NCBI GenBank assembly: GCA_009746045.1 | Contig: RPFO01000938.1 | Span: 691,262 to 755,261 of the forward strand | Source: Mesostigma viride | Lineage: Eukaryota > Streptophyta > Mesostigmatophyceae > Mesostigmatales > Mesostigmataceae | DNA length: 64,000 bases | Direction of reading: 5' to 3' | Shown here: piece by piece, positions 39,455 through 51,984 of the stretch | Layout: every line of letters starts with the position of its first letter | Numbering within the stretch: the first letter of the stretch is position 1 | Position numbers and translations under genes: made by a program | Notes under the pieces: model-generated | The model's database searches: none | Seen by the model: only the letters and a program-made list of their open reading frames with translations | Told to the model about the DNA's origin: nothing

Positions 39455-41020
39455 TACGTAATACGCTGGCTTTGAGCGTATGATTTTTCATACGTAATAC
39501 GTTTTAGCGCATAATGACGTATTATACCGTATTATACCGTATAATGCCGTGTTTTCCGTGTTTTTTTTACGTTTTGCGCGGCTAGGATGCCAGAACGACA
39601 GGGCAACGATTTGAAGCAACAGATTTCGTATCTCTACTAAGTACTGACCCGTCTGAACTTTCACAATTCGACGCGATCTTATTTTGAAATTGTGGTGCAC
39701 AGTGCGCGCACCGTGCGGAGGTGGCCATGGCGACGTGCGATCCGTTACAATATGGCTAATCCGGCGGGCGACAGGCGAAAAAATTAAGCCGATGGTTAAA
39801 AGTGATGTTCTATTATGATGTTTCATAGCAAGATCTGCACTATTTGCAAATTCGCTGCCTTTGTTGGTACAGATTTGCACGGGGGTCTCATCCAACAATT
39901 TGGCCGCGATGAATAATCTAGCATGTGTGCCTGCGACGGTAGAACTCGATATTCGTGGGTTATTTTGATGCAGCAAGAGCCGTTTAGTAACGGACACCAT
40001 GAAAATAACCTAAGCATCTTCGATCTGCGGCCATTTCCTGTCATTTCTAAAATGATTTCGTTCAGGCCTGCGCGATCCGCGGTTAATCCATCCATGGCTG
40101 GCTGGCTTTTCTTGCGCGCCTGGGTAGGAAATAATGCCGGCCGTGGTACGTTGATTTGCCGCATGTCACCGCCTAGTCTGTTTGCGCTCTTAATGAACCT
40201 GGCATGAAACTTTTTGCGCCGTTTCTGGGTTTTTCTTGCTATTTTGTTCTCCACTTGTTGCAGTTGTGCTTCAGATTCTCCGCAGCCCATCAGATTTTCC
40301 GCAGCTTTCAATGGTTTTCCTTACGCTGCGTATGCCATGCTTCCTAAAGCTACCCAGAATTGATCGGGCAGTTATCTGGCTTTGCTACGCTTCCTGTATG
40401 GAGGTTTTCACACGGTAGACATTCTATATTGCGTAGTCAAGGACCCTAGCTGCCTGGGAGCGGCATCACCGTTGCAAGGAGCTGGCGAGCTCATAGACGC
40501 CTGTCATGCTCTTCAGCCTGCTGGAAAACAAGGTTGTTGTATGGAAGGTGAGAATATGTGAGTTACTTATTATCACATCCCCACCTGTTTAGCCATGTTT
40601 AACATGTTGGCCCCTTGCTGGCCCACTGCACGGTCCCCTAGTTATTGCTGGCCTTTTTACCATATATAATTACTTGCATCAAAGTGAAGGCACCCAAGTA
40701 AACATAACCAATATAAAGCCACATATATACAGTTATACACATACACACAATTATGCATGCGCACGTTTACATTCTCAGTATTACATGCAATATATCGATC
40801 GTGTCCACAATATCCACCGTATAGAGTATAGCCGAGGGTAGGGCAACCTTGGATTATGTCCAAAACAGTGTTAAAAACATGTGGATTGATGGTGGGTGTC
40901 TTAAAATGTGTAAAATCAGAGTATTCTGAGTGTGTCCGTACGAAAACGTATAATACCGTATTATACCGTATTATACATTATACTCCACCGTGACCGTATA
41001 ACGCGTATAACGTACGATTG

Positions 41021-42519
41021 CACTCTGCTGCTCGTTGGCTGCTTTCTATAAAGGGAGTCAGGGGGGGGGTGGAAGGGAGGGGGGCAGAGCAAACAGAATG
41101 TTCTGCTTGGTTGGCGCAGTGACTGTCTCGCTATGGGCTTTGCCTAGCAGCGCTCGTTTTAGCCCCGGCGCCGCCGGCGAATCACAGCGGAGGGGTGCTG
41201 GCCCCGGCCGGCCAGGAAAGTTGCCGGGGCGGTTCGGCGCGCCGGCAGGCCGTAGAATTGCCGGGCCGGGGAACCTGTGTGGTAAGGTCGGTACAAGTAG
41301 GTGAACTACGATCACTTCGGCGCTAAAGTTCAGTGAGTTCACTGCACCTTCGTGTAAGATCTACGACAGCGGTAACTTCTGACGACTGACACCCAACATT
41401 GCGGCGGGTGCGAGGCAAACTGGCCCTAAAAGACACTTCCAGCAGAAAAGCGGATCTTTCAGGGACCCTTGAGTCCCCTCAGCTCCGCACCGGCAACTGG
41501 CGGCTGTCCCCGGCCGCCGGCTTCTGTGACTTGTTGCCGGTGTGGGGCCGGCAGTGAGAAAAAGTCTCCCTGCGAAAATGAGCACTGATGCCTAGTGCGC
41601 CGTGCCCTCTCCTGACGTTGACCGCCATCTACAATGTGTTTACCCCCCACTATGCATTTATGCTGGTTGACACCGGTGTGACTTGCACATGGCATGGCCT
41701 GACACCTCGCAGGTGGTTTACTGCCATCAATATTTCCGGAAGCAGGATACCTTGTCCCAAGGAAAGCTGTCTCCAATGATAGTTGCAGGAGAGTCTTCTG
41801 CCAGTGAGCGTGATCCACAGACAACTGCACCCGGCTACATCGGCGGAATGGCATCGGTTGATGCTACTGCTGGATCACTCGAGGTCGGCAATCGCGCAGA
41901 TCAAGAAGAAGCCACCTTTTCTCTGTATGACCATGGAGGGACAGGGCTTTCATGCTCCACGGTCGATGAGTTGGGGCATGCTGAAGCGGATGATGACGCG
42001 GGTGACGTGGACGCAGTCAACGACAGAGCCGGGCAAATGTACGGCAAGCAGGCTCCGCGAGCCAAAGGGAGCGCCTCCGGTTGTCTTGGCAACTGGATAC
42101 ACCTTAGGGCACTGGCAGTTCGACAAGTGTCCTACCGGGATGAACTGAAGGCGGCGATTTTGGCATTCTGTCCAGGAAATGTGCTAAGTGCTACCTACTG
42201 TACTACTAACTGAGCATGCGCGAGGTACATTGCAAGCTACCTGAACGTTTTTCCATACGTGCACTGTTATTATACGTGATCGATCTGGGTGTTTCCTTAG
42301 TTTGATCGCTAGGTGTGCCATGGTTCTTTATTAGAATAACAGTGTTCTGTAAGAAGGTAGTCGTATAAATTAATTAATTGATAGTGATGTGTGCATGTGC
42401 AGCGCCTTGATCCAGTGCATGCATGTTGGCCGCGATCGAATTTTCGATTATATATGTGCACAATAAATTAATAAGCACATGCGCAACTAATCAAAGTCGC
42501 GAGCTTAGATCGAGCTAGC
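41021..42519. other. Intergenic sequence, including a GC-rich patch and an unrecognised open frame
   Basis: 41150-41280 is GC-rich (CGGCGCCGCCGGCG). A plus frame at 41683-42213 (177 codons, MHMAWPDTSQVVYCHQYF...) shows no domain I recognise and lacks supporting splice or repeat evidence. 42355-42520 is AT-rich. Confidence 0.35.
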
Positions 42520-42579
42520 TAGCTAGGAGGACACCCTATAATCGAACCGGCCACCACTTGCATGATCGATCAAGGCGCT

Positions 42580-42617
42580 GCGCATGCATGCATGCATGCA
42601 TGCATGCATGCATGCGC
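42580..42617. repeat. ATGC tetranucleotide palindromic repeat
   Basis: Seven or eight ATGC units flanked by CGCGCATGC and GCATGCGCAG. Self-complementary. Confidence 0.9.
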
Positions 42618-42689
42618 AGCAAGGTGGGGCCGGCCCCTGCATCGACTTGGCAATGTGCATGTGCCATGTATAGGCGCTGGACCACACCA

Positions 42690-43190
42690 CCTCCACCATC
42701 GCGGCACAGCTCAAGCAACAAGTGCTCGATCGACCTCCGCGAGGAGGCTGACCTCACCCAGCGCAGCCACAATGTCATCGTCAAGCACTTCGACCAGCTA
42801 GCCGGCAGGTGAGACCTCCCCGAGCCTTCTTGAGGCATTTAAGCGCGCCATTTTTGCCCCCATGTTACTCACTGGTGAGCTGGACATGTCGGCTGTCCGC
42901 CTCCCCCGCGCGCGGGGGGACTTAGGCTGGCCCGGCACCCGTGCTCCTCACCTTTAAGTACATGGCGGACAAGCTGGCGTTCCTTAAATGCCGCAAGAAG
43001 CTCTCGGAGATTCGCTTCACGCTGGACGACGACTTGCCCCCTGGCCCAGCAACAGCGGCGACGCGAGCTATGGCCGACCTACCTTCAGCTCCGGCAGAGC
43101 GCAAGGGGGAAGCCGGTATACTGGAGGGGGGCGGTCATCCACGTTGACCACAAGCCCTGGCAGCCCCCTCCTGCCACCTCAGACTAGGAA
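42690..43190 (+). pseudogene. LINE ORF1-like fragment
   Basis: Two short frames: LREEADLTQRSHNVIVKHFD then QLAGR ending in a stop (42730-42812), and PVLLTFKYMADKLAFLKCRK then KLSEIRFTLDDDLPP (42930-43040). The second matches the pattern of L1-type ORF1 proteins (RNA-binding segment followed by a DDL motif). It is broken by a stop and a shift, and followed by two LINE-type 3' ends, so it is a remnant. Confidence 0.5.
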
Positions 43191-43326
43191 CTATATATAC
43201 CAGTAGTGTAGATTAGTAAGGCTTAGCCTAGCATGTGGCCCCCGTGCATGTGCGCCCATAATGGCCCCCATGGATGATGCCTTCAACATGTAGCCACGCT
43301 ATGTCTATAATGGGACCCCCATGCTA

Positions 43327-43890
43327 TGCCTATGCAGAGAGATGCTCTCCGGCTGTCGAGAAGCCATGCCCTAGCCCTTGTATAGCCATGATGATCTTCC
43401 TCTCCCGTGCCAGGATCCCCCCCTTAGGCGGGTTGAACCTGAGACAGCATGGTGGTGCCGGTGCCCTGGTGCACCTAGAGCAAGGGTCGCTTACATTCCC
43501 ACCCTTGCATGAAGTAGCCTAGGATGTATTAAAAGCCATATGCCCCTTCTCAGGGATATGTGCTACATTGACTCCCAACGGAGTGATGTTCCTAATTAAT
43601 GAATTAATTAATGCCTACGCAGAGAGATGCTCTCTGTCGAGAAGCCATGCCCTAGCTCTTGTATAGCCATGATGATCTTCCCCACCTATGACGGGCTCCC
43701 CTTAGCTGGGAGTTGCCCGAGACTCTGGGTGGTGCAGGTGCCCTACTAGTGCACCTAGAGCAAGTGTTGTTTACATTCCCACCCTTGCAGGAAGTCTAGC
43801 CTAGAATGTATTATAGGCCATATGCCCCTTCTAAGGGATATGTGCTACAGATACTCCCAACGGAGTTATGTTTCTAATTAATTAATTAAT
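43327..43890 (+). mobile_element. Tandemly duplicated LINE 3' ends
   Basis: Two imperfect copies of about 280 bases (GCAGAGAGATGCTCTC ... GGGATATGTGCTACA). Each ends in a 5-bp stem with CAAC loop (43571-43584; 43854-43867) and a TAATTAATTAATTAATG tail (43593-43613; 43874-43891). Confidence 0.7.
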
Positions 43891-43941
43891 GCCCCTCGGG
43901 AAGGTGCTTATTGCAGACAGCAGCCCATTTCTCCTTGTCTA

Positions 43942-44802
43942 TCATGCGGGTGCGGAGTACAGATATTCCCAGAAGCCGCCTGCATCCTTCGAAGCAGTAG
44001 TGTCACATAGGTCCGGGTCGCGCCACATCGATCGGTGGGGCGCCGGCGCCGTCAAGTTTGCCAGTGGATTGCGACGGGACACTAGGGGACCCTGCTGAAG
44101 GAGGAGGTGTCTACCTGGTTGGCCAGTCCAGAGCCCGCAGGGCCCAGTGCATGTATCGCTATTCACATGGTCTGTGCGGGCAAGATGCATGACCGGCAAA
44201 TAGGAGGCGGCAGTACGGGTCGGATGGTATGGGCGACAAGAGGGAGCTTGCAGTAGAGCTCGTCCCGGGGGCGGCGCTCTTGGTAGCGGATCACTCTTGG
44301 TAGCGAATCCGGACGCCGAGACTGTGACGGAGCATTCGAGTGACAGTGCTGTCAACTCAACGCCTGGTCCAGGGTACGTCCACGCCTCGCAGCCCCAAAG
44401 GAGGATGCTGAGTACAAGGGCCTTGCATGAACGGAATGCGCTTGCGCCGCTCACTCATGCAGGTAGCGCGACATGTCCACAACTTGTCGAGGCGGTGAAG
44501 GGCCGCCCAGGCCTGGCCAATGCGGTTGTTGATGTCGTCGGTCGTGGAGGCATGGAGGGGAGCCAGCTGCCAGAGAGCTTGAAGCGAGTCGCCGGCCGGG
44601 GGGGCGCGGGGCTTCCGTCCAGCAAGAGGATGGGTGGGGTGGTCCCAACGGGGAAGCAGATCGATGGCCATGACCGATCCATTTTCTTGCTGATCATACC
44701 CACCGCTGGTACCGCTCGCGCTTCCAGTGACAAGGTATCTAGCCAGAGGGCGGACTCCGGGGTCTCCACGAGCGTCGTGTCATCGGCGTAGATCAGATCC
44801 AT
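43942..44802 (-). pseudogene. Degraded LINE reverse transcriptase, antisense copy
   Basis: The minus strand reads DLIYADDTTLVETPESALWL then LSLEARAV, clearly homologous to the RT motif region of the plus-strand LINE at 47750-47860. Further on, SILLWGCEAWTYPG matches the LTYGAEAWTLPP region at 51430. Several shifts and stops; no intact ORF. Confidence 0.85.
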
Positions 44803-44830
44803 CGCTCAGTCGGTAGCTAGGGTGGGTACG

Positions 44831-45352
44831 TTAATTAATTAATTAATTAATTAAACACGTGCTCCCGTTGGGGAGTCACGGAGCACTGAAGTGCTTTTAA
44901 TCCCTGTGTGTGCACTACAGGAGAAAGGGCAGAGACCCCCAGTCTCCTTCATGCCAAAGGCATGCCACAGCTGCAATCGGGCGCGGCTAGCTAAAGGACA
45001 GGCTAACGATCCGGCAAACTGTGGGTGCAATAAGACCCATGTAAGCGGGGCATAACAAGTATAGCGTGGGCAAGTAATCTGACCATAGCACGGGCGTAGC
45101 AGTAGCGTAGTGGGTACGTTAACCCCGCCATAGCTGGTGTCCGTGATCTCGATCCGTAATTCGTGATCTTGTCCGGGCAAGGACATGTCTGTAAATGCTA
45201 TCCCAGCTAGGAAATGTGCTACCTGGCTGCTCATGTGCCCGGGTATGCAATGCCTCTCTGTGATCTGGGGGCTTATGGTCGAATCTCGTTGCATGTGTAT
45301 AAGGGTTGAAGGTTCCTTTACTTTGTATTGGCACCCACATGACGCAGTCACG
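44831..45352 (-). mobile_element. Short antisense retroelement with AATT tail
   Basis: On the minus strand a segment of about 510 bases ends in the conserved 5-bp hairpin (44862-44875, loop CAAC) followed by an (AATT)n tail at 44831-44856. TTAATTAATTCATTAA at 45355-45371 borders its other side. One frame stays open across it but resembles nothing known. Probably a 5'-truncated LINE or a SINE using the same tail. Confidence 0.55.
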
Positions 45353-45439
45353 AGTTAATGAATTAATTAATGTGCAGAGGCAACCCACGGCGTACCACGC
45401 TGATCTCATAATACCGCTAAACCGCCAGTAGACCTAGAT

Positions 45440-46954
45440 TTGCAAGGACAGAAAAGATACTTGTGCACTAAACATATGAACCACATTTTGCATGCCTTAG
45501 CATTGCTAGATGACGACCATAGCTGCCGGATCGAGGAGCTAGTCGCATTTTGCATTGAGCATCGTGTATCTATATTAGGCGTCCAGGAACACCGCCGCAC
45601 GGTGCCACTTGGCCTGGTGAGCACTGCTCGCTTGGCGGGTGGCTGGCGGTTTTACTTCGCTGGCAGCGGTACGTCTGGCCAAGGCGGTGTTGGTCTTTTG
45701 TGTTCGCCGCTGGCAGTTGCTAGCCTCAGCACGCTTAAGTTCATAACCCCACGCCTTATGGTAGCACATTTCACCTCTGTCGAGGGGCGGTCTAAACACC
45801 ACCTCACGGTGGGGGTGGGCTACGCACCCCACAGTGGTCTACCTGATTCGGCCCGTGAGGAGTTCTTCGAATCTTTGCATGACCTTGAGCGGGTCACTCC
45901 GGCCCGCCACTTTTTGGTTATGCTGCTCGACGCCAACGCCACGCTCCCCGTGGGCACTGCTGGCAGTCGCTTTGCGCCTGCTGACACGGAAGCTAACGCC
46001 AATACTCCCCTTTTCTCTGCCTTTTTGCGGGATAGCGGGATGGTTGCTGTCAACTGTCAATTCCAACGTCCCTCACAGGACTTGGTCACTTTTCGTGGCC
46101 CTAACGGCCGTCAGGCCTGTCTGGACTATGTGGTGGTACGGCAGCCCAGGTGTACCTCGGTTCTGGACGCCCGAGTGTTTGACACGCCCACGGTGTGCTC
46201 TGACCACCGGTTGGTGCGCGCGACCCTTCGGCTCCGGTTCCACGTCCCCACGCGCCGCGCCCCAGTGGTCCGCCCTGACTGGTCTGCTCTACGTCCGGTC
46301 AAGGGAGATCCTGAGGACTGGACGGACGCCGAGCACGAGCGGAACTGGTGCCGACGGAAGTACCTGTCGGCACTGGACGCCCGGGCGGACGTCGACAAGC
46401 TGGACAATGGTGCCCCCAACGCAGCCGTTTTTGCGGGCTTTGCGGCCCGTGCCCCGTTGCTGGCGGCCCGGCACCTGCCGGTCATGCCCCGCCGCCGCCC
46501 CGGCCCGCTCTACCGCCAGGACCCCAAGGTCTTGGCCGCCCGGCACCGCCTCAAGCGTAACCGGGACCCGCTGCAGAAACCATCGCTCAAGGCCGCCCTT
46601 GTGGAGGCCTACGCGCACGCTCAGGACGCGGAGGCGGCCCAGTGCATCGCGGATGCCAAGGCCTGCCAGGCCCGCAACCAGGGCAAGGACATGTGGTACC
46701 ACCTCGACCGGCTCGGCGGCCGGCGGCAGCGCACCCCGGTGGAGCATACGGGGGACGGCACGGCGCCGGTAAGCCTTGACCGCTGGTTGGCCCACAATGT
46801 TTCCTTGACCGGTGGGGCTCGCGCCCCCCCCCGCCGCTGCACCCCGAGACGGCCGCCCGCCTCGGGGTCGCCGGACCCCCGCCGCCACCGGCGCCCCCTC
46901 CTCGGCCGCGGACTACCAAGTCCCCGCCTTGCAGGAGGGCCGCCTTGCCACTGA
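45440..46954 (+). CDS. LINE ORF2, endonuclease part
   Basis: Open frame of 504 codons. The N-terminal half is an AP-endonuclease-like (EEP fold) domain: ILGVQEHRRTV near 45580, LLDANATLPVG near 45925, and CSDHRLVRATLRL near 46196, which supplies the catalytic SDH motif. It nicks target DNA for target-primed reverse transcription. After a Pro/Arg-rich stretch the frame is lost at a 9-base C run (46824-46832); a second shift near 46965 brings the sequence into the RT frame. The upstream TTAATTAATTAATG may be the junction with the neighbouring copy. No intact ORF1 precedes it. Confidence 0.9.
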   Translation: MQGQKRYLCTKHMNHILHALALLDDDHSCRIEELVAFCIEHRVSILGVQEHRRTVPLGLVSTARLAGGWRFYFAGSGTSGQGGVGLLCSPLAVASLSTLKFITPRLMVAHFTSVEGRSKHHLTVGVGYAPHSGLPDSAREEFFESLHDLERVTPARHFLVMLLDANATLPVGTAGSRFAPADTEANANTPLFSAFLRDSGMVAVNCQFQRPSQDLVTFRGPNGRQACLDYVVVRQPRCTSVLDARVFDTPTVCSDHRLVRATLRLRFHVPTRRAPVVRPDWSALRPVKGDPEDWTDAEHERNWCRRKYLSALDARADVDKLDNGAPNAAVFAGFAARAPLLAARHLPVMPRRRPGPLYRQDPKVLAARHRLKRNRDPLQKPSLKAALVEAYAHAQDAEAAQCIADAKACQARNQGKDMWYHLDRLGGRRQRTPVEHTGDGTAPVSLDRWLAHNVSLTGGARAPPRRCTPRRPPASGSPDPRRHRRPLLGRGLPSPRLAGGPPCH

Positions 46955-46975
46955 CGACGTTGTCCCCCCTTCACT

Positions 46976-48076
46976 TTGGAGGAATTGGACGGCGCCCTTG
47001 CTCGCCTGCGGTACGATGCAGCGGTCGGTGCCGACCACCTTTCTGCTGAGCTGCTGAAGACCCCTGATCTGGCGGTTAGGGATCTTCTGCTGGCGTTCTG
47101 CAACCGTGTCCTGCTCTCTGACGAGCCTCCGCCTGCTGAGTGGCAGACTGCCATCCGCGTCATGCTGTACAAGAAGGGCTCTGCTGCTGACCCCGGCAAC
47201 TACCGGGGTGTCTGCCTCCAGAGCGCCGCGCTGAAGGTCTTCATGCGCATGATGCTGCACAGGCTCCGCGCCGCGCTGGACCCACACCTGGGTGAGTCTC
47301 AGATGGGTTTCCGTAGTGGTCGTAACACTGTCATGGCTGTGTTTGTCGCGCGCCGGTTGATGGAGGAGGTGCGTCGACTTCCCCCTGACAGTTTGCCGCT
47401 GGTCTTCATTTTTGTTGACTATATCAAGGCCTTTGACACGGTTCTCTGGGAGGCTCTTTGGGCCATCCTAGCTCTGGATCGGGTACCACCTGCGTTTATT
47501 GCTGCCATTCGCCGACTGTATGAGGGCTCACAGGCAGTAGTGCGGACTGCGGAGGGCACCACTCCACCATTCCCCCTTCACCACGGGGTGTGGCAAGGTT
47601 GTGTCCTGTCCCCATACCTGTTCATTATTGTCGTGGATCACGTCATGCGCCGGGCACGTGCGCGCTTTACTGCTCTTAAGGGGTTCGAGCCAGGCTTGGA
47701 CATCCTTAACGTGAAAGAGCACGGCGGGGTTAGACCGGGGTACCGCCTTGCCGACCTGATTTATGCGGATGATACCACCCTCATCGAGAGCCCCGAGCAC
47801 ATTCAGACCTGGCTGGACTGCCTGGGCCTGGAGGCGCGGGCGGTGGGGTTGGAGATTAGTGTCAAGACTGAGGCGATGGTGATAGGGGCCTCCAGTAAAC
47901 CACCGCTGCCGCGCCTGCTCGACGGGACGGAGGTCCCGTTCCGCAACCGTTTCAAGCTGTTGGGGAGCTGGCTTCCTGACACCGACGACGATGTGGACAC
48001 CCGCATCGCCCTCGCCTGGGCCAAGCTCCGTTCGCTCACACCTTACTGGCGCTCGAAGGGCCTGGACGGGCCACAT
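46976..48076 (+). CDS. LINE ORF2, reverse transcriptase part
   Basis: LEELDGALARLRYDAAVGAD opens the domain. NYRGVCLQSAALKVFMRM, FIFVDYIKAFDTVLWEAL, GVWQGCVLSPYLFIIVVDHV and LIYADDTTLIES are the standard non-LTR RT motifs, with both catalytic Asp of YADD at 47768-47773. The frame continues through LTPYWRSKGLDG and then runs into unrelated sequence. The expected next segment is found 3.3 kb downstream. Confidence 0.95.
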
Positions 48077-48269
48077 CATTCCAAAAAGCCATTTTTCCAC
48101 CCTGAAAATTATTCTAGGATAGGCTAATGATTAGTTTGGCCTCAAATTTGGCACCAAGGTGCCTAATCAGATATCTTATGGTGGCATGTGTTCAAATAAT
48201 TTTTTGGGAGTCGGCAGCATGGTAACATGGTGACATTTGCTAGCATAAAAATACCAAATTTTCAGCACT

Positions 48270-49010
48270 TTCTGGCATGTATGCGTATATAATGACATCA
48301 AATGAACTCAGTTGGGCCTGGAACTTTGCACATGTTATAAACACATCCCATGCAGCATGCCCACAAAGTTTCAGGCTGGTTGGATCACAAAATGGTGACA
48401 GATGCTAGCATAAATACCCCCAAAATGCAGTTTTTCAGGGTTTTCCAAGGGTTTCATCACACATAATATGCATATATAATGACACCAAATGAACTCAGTT
48501 GGGCGTGGAACTTTGCATATGTTCTAAACACATCCCATGCAGCATGCCCACAAAGTTTCAGGCTGGTTGGATGACAAATTGGTGACAGATGCTAGCATAA
48601 ACACCACAAAAATGCAGTTTTTCAGGGTTTTCCAAGGGTTTCATCACACATTTGCATATATAATGACATCAAATGAACTCAGTTGGACCTGGGACTTGGC
48701 ACATGTTCGAAACACATCCCATGCAGCCTGCCCACAAAGCTTCAGGCTGGTTGGATGACAAACTGGTGACAAATGCTAGCATAAATACCACAAAAATGCA
48801 GTTTTTCATGGTTTTTCAAGGGTTTCATCACACATGTGCATATATAATGACATCAAATGAACTCAGTTGGACCTGTAACTTGGCACATGTTCGAAACACA
48901 TCCCATGCAGCCTGCTCACAAAGCTTCAGGCTGGTTGGATAACAAATTGGTGACAGATGCTAGCGTAAATACCACAGAAAAAGCAGCTTTCTATTGTTCT
49001 TCCAAGGGTT
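48270..49010. repeat. 184 to 188-bp satellite, four copies
   Basis: Unit carries AATGACATCAAATGAACTCA, ACACATCCCATGCAGC, TTTCAGGCTGGTTGGAT and GGTGACAGATGCTAGCATAA. Copies start near 48290, 48478, 48662 and 48846, with 5-10 percent divergence. Confidence 0.9.
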
Positions 49011-49164
49011 TCATGGCAATCATTCCATCTTGGTGTACAGAAGGTTCCAAACAACACATCATTACATTATGCATCATATTTACAATGCAGGAAGGCATAC
49101 TTGGGGGCACATGCCTATAGTACAATGCATTAATAACACAGCTCTAGCCAGCTAGCTAGCTATA

Positions 49165-49375
49165 TAGTGGCTAATGCCACACCCGGGGGCACGTTCTCAC
49201 GGCCCTGCTGCATCCTTTTCCTTTTCTTCTTCTCTGCATCTGACAGGAGCCTGCCCCCCATCTTCTCATCCACCAGCCTGCTGAGCACCCTGACGTTGGT
49301 GACTTGCGTCAGCTACCCTACCCCCATGGCACGCTTGGCCTTACGCTTGGTGAAGGTGGAGGGGTGGGTGCCGAC
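49165..49375 (-). pseudogene. Basic protein fragment of unknown origin
   Basis: The minus strand reads [13 protein letters not shown], a stop, then [20 protein letters not shown] and [20 protein letters not shown]. Lys/Arg-rich and coding-like but broken by one stop. Not recognised; possibly a gene or transposon fragment carried in the insertion. Confidence 0.25.
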
Positions 49376-49538
49376 AGTTGGTCTGGGTTTTCATCACCCC
49401 CTTCCTCCAGTGCATGCGTGTGCTCCAACGCCTAAGCAAAGAAGCACACACACACACACATACACACACAAACACACACGTCGATCCCTTACCCACCCAC
49501 ACACACACACCCACGTACACATGTATCCACCCACCCAT

Positions 49539-49765
<227 letters not shown>

Positions 49766-49777
49766 TGCAGTCATACC

Positions 49778-50378
49778 CTCCCTCCCTCCCTCCCTCCCTC
49801 CCTCCCTCCCTCCCTCCCTCCCTCCCTCCCTCCCTCCCTCCTCCCTCCCTCCCTCCCTCCTCCCTCCCTCCCTCCCTCCCTCCCTCCCTCCCTCCCTCCT
49901 CCCTCCCTCCCTCCCTCCCTCCCTCCCTCCCTCCCTCCCTCCCTCCCTCCCTCCCTCCCTCCCTCCCTCCCTCCCTCCTCCCTCCCTCCTCCCTCCCTCC
50001 CTCCCTCCCTCCCTCCCTCCCTCCCTCCCTCCCTCCCTCCTCCCTCCCTCCCTCCCTCCCTCCTCCCTCCCTCCCTCCCTCCCTCCCTCCCTCCCTCCCT
50101 CCCTCCTCCCTCCCTCCCTCCCTCCCTCCTCCCTCCCTCCCTCCCTCCCTCCCTCCCTCCCTCCCTCCCTCCCTCCCTCCCTCCCTCCCTCCCTCCTCCC
50201 TCCCTCCCTCCCTCCCTCCCTCCCTCCCTCCCTCCCTCCCTCCTCCCTCCCTCCCTCCCTCCCTCCCTCCCTCCCTCCCTCCCTCCCTCCCTCCCTCCCT
50301 CCCTCCCCTCCCTCCCTCCCTCCCTCCCTCCCTCCCTCCCTCCCTCCCTCCCTCCCTCCCTCCCTCCCTCCCCCCCTC
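49778..50378. repeat. CCCT tetranucleotide microsatellite of about 600 bp
   Basis: (CCCT)n with periodic CTCCT slips that reset the phase. Homopyrimidine on the plus strand for nearly 600 bases, with potential for triplex or G-quadruplex on the complement. The long frames on both strands are artefacts. Confidence 0.95.
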
Positions 50379-51392
50379 CCTCATTCATACACCCGTTCAT
50401 TCATGCATGCAGCCGCTCATCATTAACACGCCTCCGTTGGGAAACTCACGGGGTATGAACTATGAAACGGGCGGTAAGAAAGGAAGAAGGAGCCGCCTCC
50501 CCAACATGCCGCCCGGCAAAGGCAGCGATGGGCCGTCCAGGAGGGAAACACTGCGCTTTGCCTTGTACGCCGGGGTGCGCAGGCGACGTGCGGGCACTGT
50601 CGCGTGTAAATTTGCCTGCCCGCCCCAGTCCTTCTCGGAACGCCTCCCCAGAGCATGCCGTCATGGTAAGAGCTCTTTTCGCCCGTCGCCGGAAGCTTAA
50701 ACCACAAGAATACGCCGGTTAATGACCAGAAAATGGGGGGTTGTCGACGTTATAAACCAGTAGCTGTGGTTTTTCCCGCACCCCGAGCACACTCCGGACG
50801 GGGCCAGCAAGCCCCGCCCGCAGGATAAACACCGGGCGATGTTGCTGCGCCCAAGGGAAGTCATATAGCTGCAAGAAAAGACGTAAAAGCGATTAAAAGC
50901 ACGACATGCAGTGTTGCCCCTGTCAGCGCTCCTATAATTCTCACTTTTTCGCGGAAGGGGCGTAAAAATCGGAAACGCAAAATTAAGGGAAATCCATCGC
51001 TGGGTTTCTTTGAAATGATGTTAGGAACTGGTAGAATGTGTTCATGACAGCCGAGAGCATGTTTTTCCTGTCTGTGTTTTACCTTGCACACACACGGGTC
51101 GGGCCGGTTGGTGTGCAAAACGCCCGCCTGCTGCCCACGTGCCCTCGCTGCAGAAAAAAAAGAAACTGTTTTTCAGGTTTTTTAATGTACGATACTTTTC
51201 CTTATGTAATCAACGTCCGAACAAGCGAAATAACGTCCAAAATGGTTGCGTCATCAGCTCGCAATAAATTTTCGCGTCACCATAGCCGTGCACACCGAAT
51301 TTCAGTCAACATTGCACGCGCGCACCGAATTTCGTCAACTTTCGCGGGGGAATTACCGGGGTGTGCAAGGCGCGGCGCCGGACTGATGTGGC

Positions 51393-51946
51393 ACCGCAAA
51401 CGCATGCTCTTCAAGGTCCTCGTCCTCACGGTGCTCACGTATGGCGCCGAGGCGTGGACCCTCCCACCCAAACTGGCAGCTCGGCTCGACGGCACAGTTT
51501 ACAGGATGCTCCGGCAGGTCCTTAACGTAGGGTTTTCCGAGCGTCCGTCATCAGAGTCTTTGTATCATGGCATGCCTCGTGTTTCGGACGAGATTAGGCA
51601 GCGTAGGATAGCATTTGTAGGACACCTTGCCCGCACTAGCCAGGTCGACACCACCCTTGGTCTGGCCGGCCCCCAGCGGCTCGGCCAGCCAGGGCGGCAT
51701 ATTCTGACCTGGCCTGGCCCCGCGGACATTCCCAAAAGGGTAGGGAAACCTGTCACCAACTACGTTCAGATGTTGCTGGATGACCTAGTGGTCCCAGCCC
51801 AGTTTGAGCACCGCATACACTCTCTCTCCCGTCTTTGGACTGTCATGCAGGACAAGACGCGGTGGAAGAAGATTGTCAAGGCGCACACGCCCGACCCTGT
51901 GGGCAAGCCACCTCCCCCCAAGCGGAGGAGGCGTTTTGATGAGTAG
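51393..51946 (+). CDS. LINE ORF2, C-terminal part
   Basis: RKRMLFKVLVLTVLTYGAEA then WTLPPKLAARLDG and YRMLRQVLNVGFSE are the region that follows the RT domain in non-LTR elements. It continues through RQRRIAFVGHLARTSQ to a basic C-terminus (PPPKRRRRFDE) and stop. It is the continuation of 46976-48076. A frame stays open upstream to 51038 but without LINE similarity. Confidence 0.9.
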
Positions 51947-51984
51947 TGTAGTTAGGATTTTCTAGATAGCCTAGCGTTAGTATA

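Noticed and set aside
39488-40311. Transposase in the AT-rich element
   Set aside because: The two minus-strand frames (163 and 170 codons) show no DDE or other transposase signature that I can identify.
41588-42213. Retropepsin-like fragment (FMLVDTGVTC)
   Set aside because: A DTG triplet alone is weak; no flanking retroviral-type motifs, and the frame is short.
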